From assembly GCA_941918925.1 (NCBI GenBank), contig OW799233.1:137276533-137340532 (forward strand): a stretch of DNA of 64,000 nt, read 5' to 3'. The notes below the pieces were generated by a model. It did not search any database and was not told the DNA's origin. It saw only the letters and a list, made by a program, of their open reading frames with translations. The stretch's first letter is position 1, and the number at the start of each line of letters is the position of its first letter. This stretch comes from Phyto melanocephala. Lineage: Eukaryota > Arthropoda > Insecta > Diptera > Rhinophoridae. A program made the position numbers and the translations under genes. Positions 63,289-64,000 of this stretch are shown one piece after another.

Positions 63289-64000
63289 TTATACCCTTCA
63301 CACAGTGAAAAAGGGTATATCGATGCCTTACTTCCTCAACCTCGTATCTTAAAAAATAAAATTTTTCAGGAGAGAAAAAAGAAACGGTTCATCTTTTTAT
63401 ACTTCGGTGTTTGGTTAAAAGTTTAAATGCAGTTATTAAGGATTTGATTGTATTAATGTATATTAGTAGTAATAATATACTAATCTTTTCTAGTTAAAGC
63501 ATAAAACAATCGTTTGATATGAAAAAGTCAAAACCGTATTTTTTAAGATACGAGGTTGAGGAAGTAAGGCATCGATATATAGGTTTGTCATTCCGTGTGA
63601 AATTTCTACAATTTTCATTTCCGACCCCATAAAGTATATATTTTCTGAAAGCTTATGAATAGGGAAGTCGATTAAGCTCTGTCAGTCTGTCCGTCTGACC
63701 GTCTGTCCGTGTGTATGTTGAAATCAACTTTTTGAAGCCCCCCGACATCACTTGGACCCGGGTGAGGTATTAAAATATCAGAAATATTCGGGAGTATATC
63801 GCTATTGAAAATCAGAAACATCGGTACATAAACAACTGAGATATGAGCAAAAACCCACGACCACCTCGATTTTTTTTTTCACAAAAACAACATTACAACA
63901 ACAACATACATACATACAAACTTGTATATTGGCTAAAGTAAACGTGGGATCGAATCCCAGCTGAGCCAAAAAAAAAATTTTTTTATATTTTAAAAATTTT
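63289..64000 (+). mobile_element. GTCY interspersed element, copy c (cut by window end)
   Basis: Starts 14 bp after copy b in the same orientation. Interrupted after 18 bp of head hairpin by the MITE at 63320-63575. Confidence 0.75.
63320..63575. mobile_element. 256-bp TA-target MITE (Tc1/mariner type)
   Basis: Inverted ends of about 38 bp (TCGATGCCTTACTTCCTCAA...). Comparison with copies a and b shows insertion into TATATATA with TA duplicated (63318-63319, 63576-63577). The interior frame is not coding. Confidence 0.82.

Overview
The window is AT-rich genomic DNA of a dipteran fly. A calyptrate such as a blow fly is my guess, made from the repeat types and overall character and not from any search. 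It holds parts of two host genes, two identical tRNA-Cys genes, possibly the first exon of a third protein gene, and an unusually dense, nested set of mobile elements that fill introns and intergenic space.

Layout. 602-7125 (+): a takeout/JHBP-family gene (secreted hydrophobic-ligand carrier), four exons, signal-peptide exon outside the window. Its third intron in the window's order (between 912 and 6585) carries a Penelope-like element (PLE) in inverted arrangement (1066-5967). That element is split by a GTCY-microsatellite repeat (1917-2675) and by a 2990-bp DNA transposon with ~510-bp inverted termini (2915-5904). 7126-9911: convergent intergenic space with several MITE-like foldbacks. 9912-37818 (-): an alpha-carbonic anhydrase gene with six exons spread over 28 kb and its active-site residues intact. 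Its introns hold a gypsy/errantivirus copy (10856-19059), a head-to-head Helitron pair (19867-21514), MITEs, a dead mariner, a tandem array, and a structurally intact BEL/Pao element with a Gag-Pol-Env polyprotein (27343-35725) that ends only 24 bp from an exon.

37819-45347: decayed transposons, namely a dead IS630/mariner copy split by a hAT-type element, a maT-like remnant and a Helitron with all its hallmarks. 45348 (+) and 57571 (-): two identical tRNA-Cys(GCA) genes. Between them lies a 10.4-kb head-to-head PLE (46841-57264, 13-bp target duplication, 34-bp tail). One arm is interrupted by a small gypsy-group LTR element (47703-51601) whose single 929-codon frame joins SAP-Gag-protease directly to integrase remnants, with RT and the integrase core missing. 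The other arm is interrupted by a 5'-truncated R1/I-group LINE (52545-55945). 57643-64000: more dead transposons, a possible signal-peptide exon (60919-61001), and two adjacent copies of the GTCY repeat family, one carrying a TA-target MITE.

How it fits together. The host genes look functional in coding sequence, while the space between exons is a stratigraphy of insertions: dead DNA transposons and PLEs as the oldest layer, LTR elements with near-identical LTRs as the youngest. Both LTR elements in the carbonic anhydrase introns lie antisense to the gene. All family assignments are from motifs read by eye; no database search was possible.
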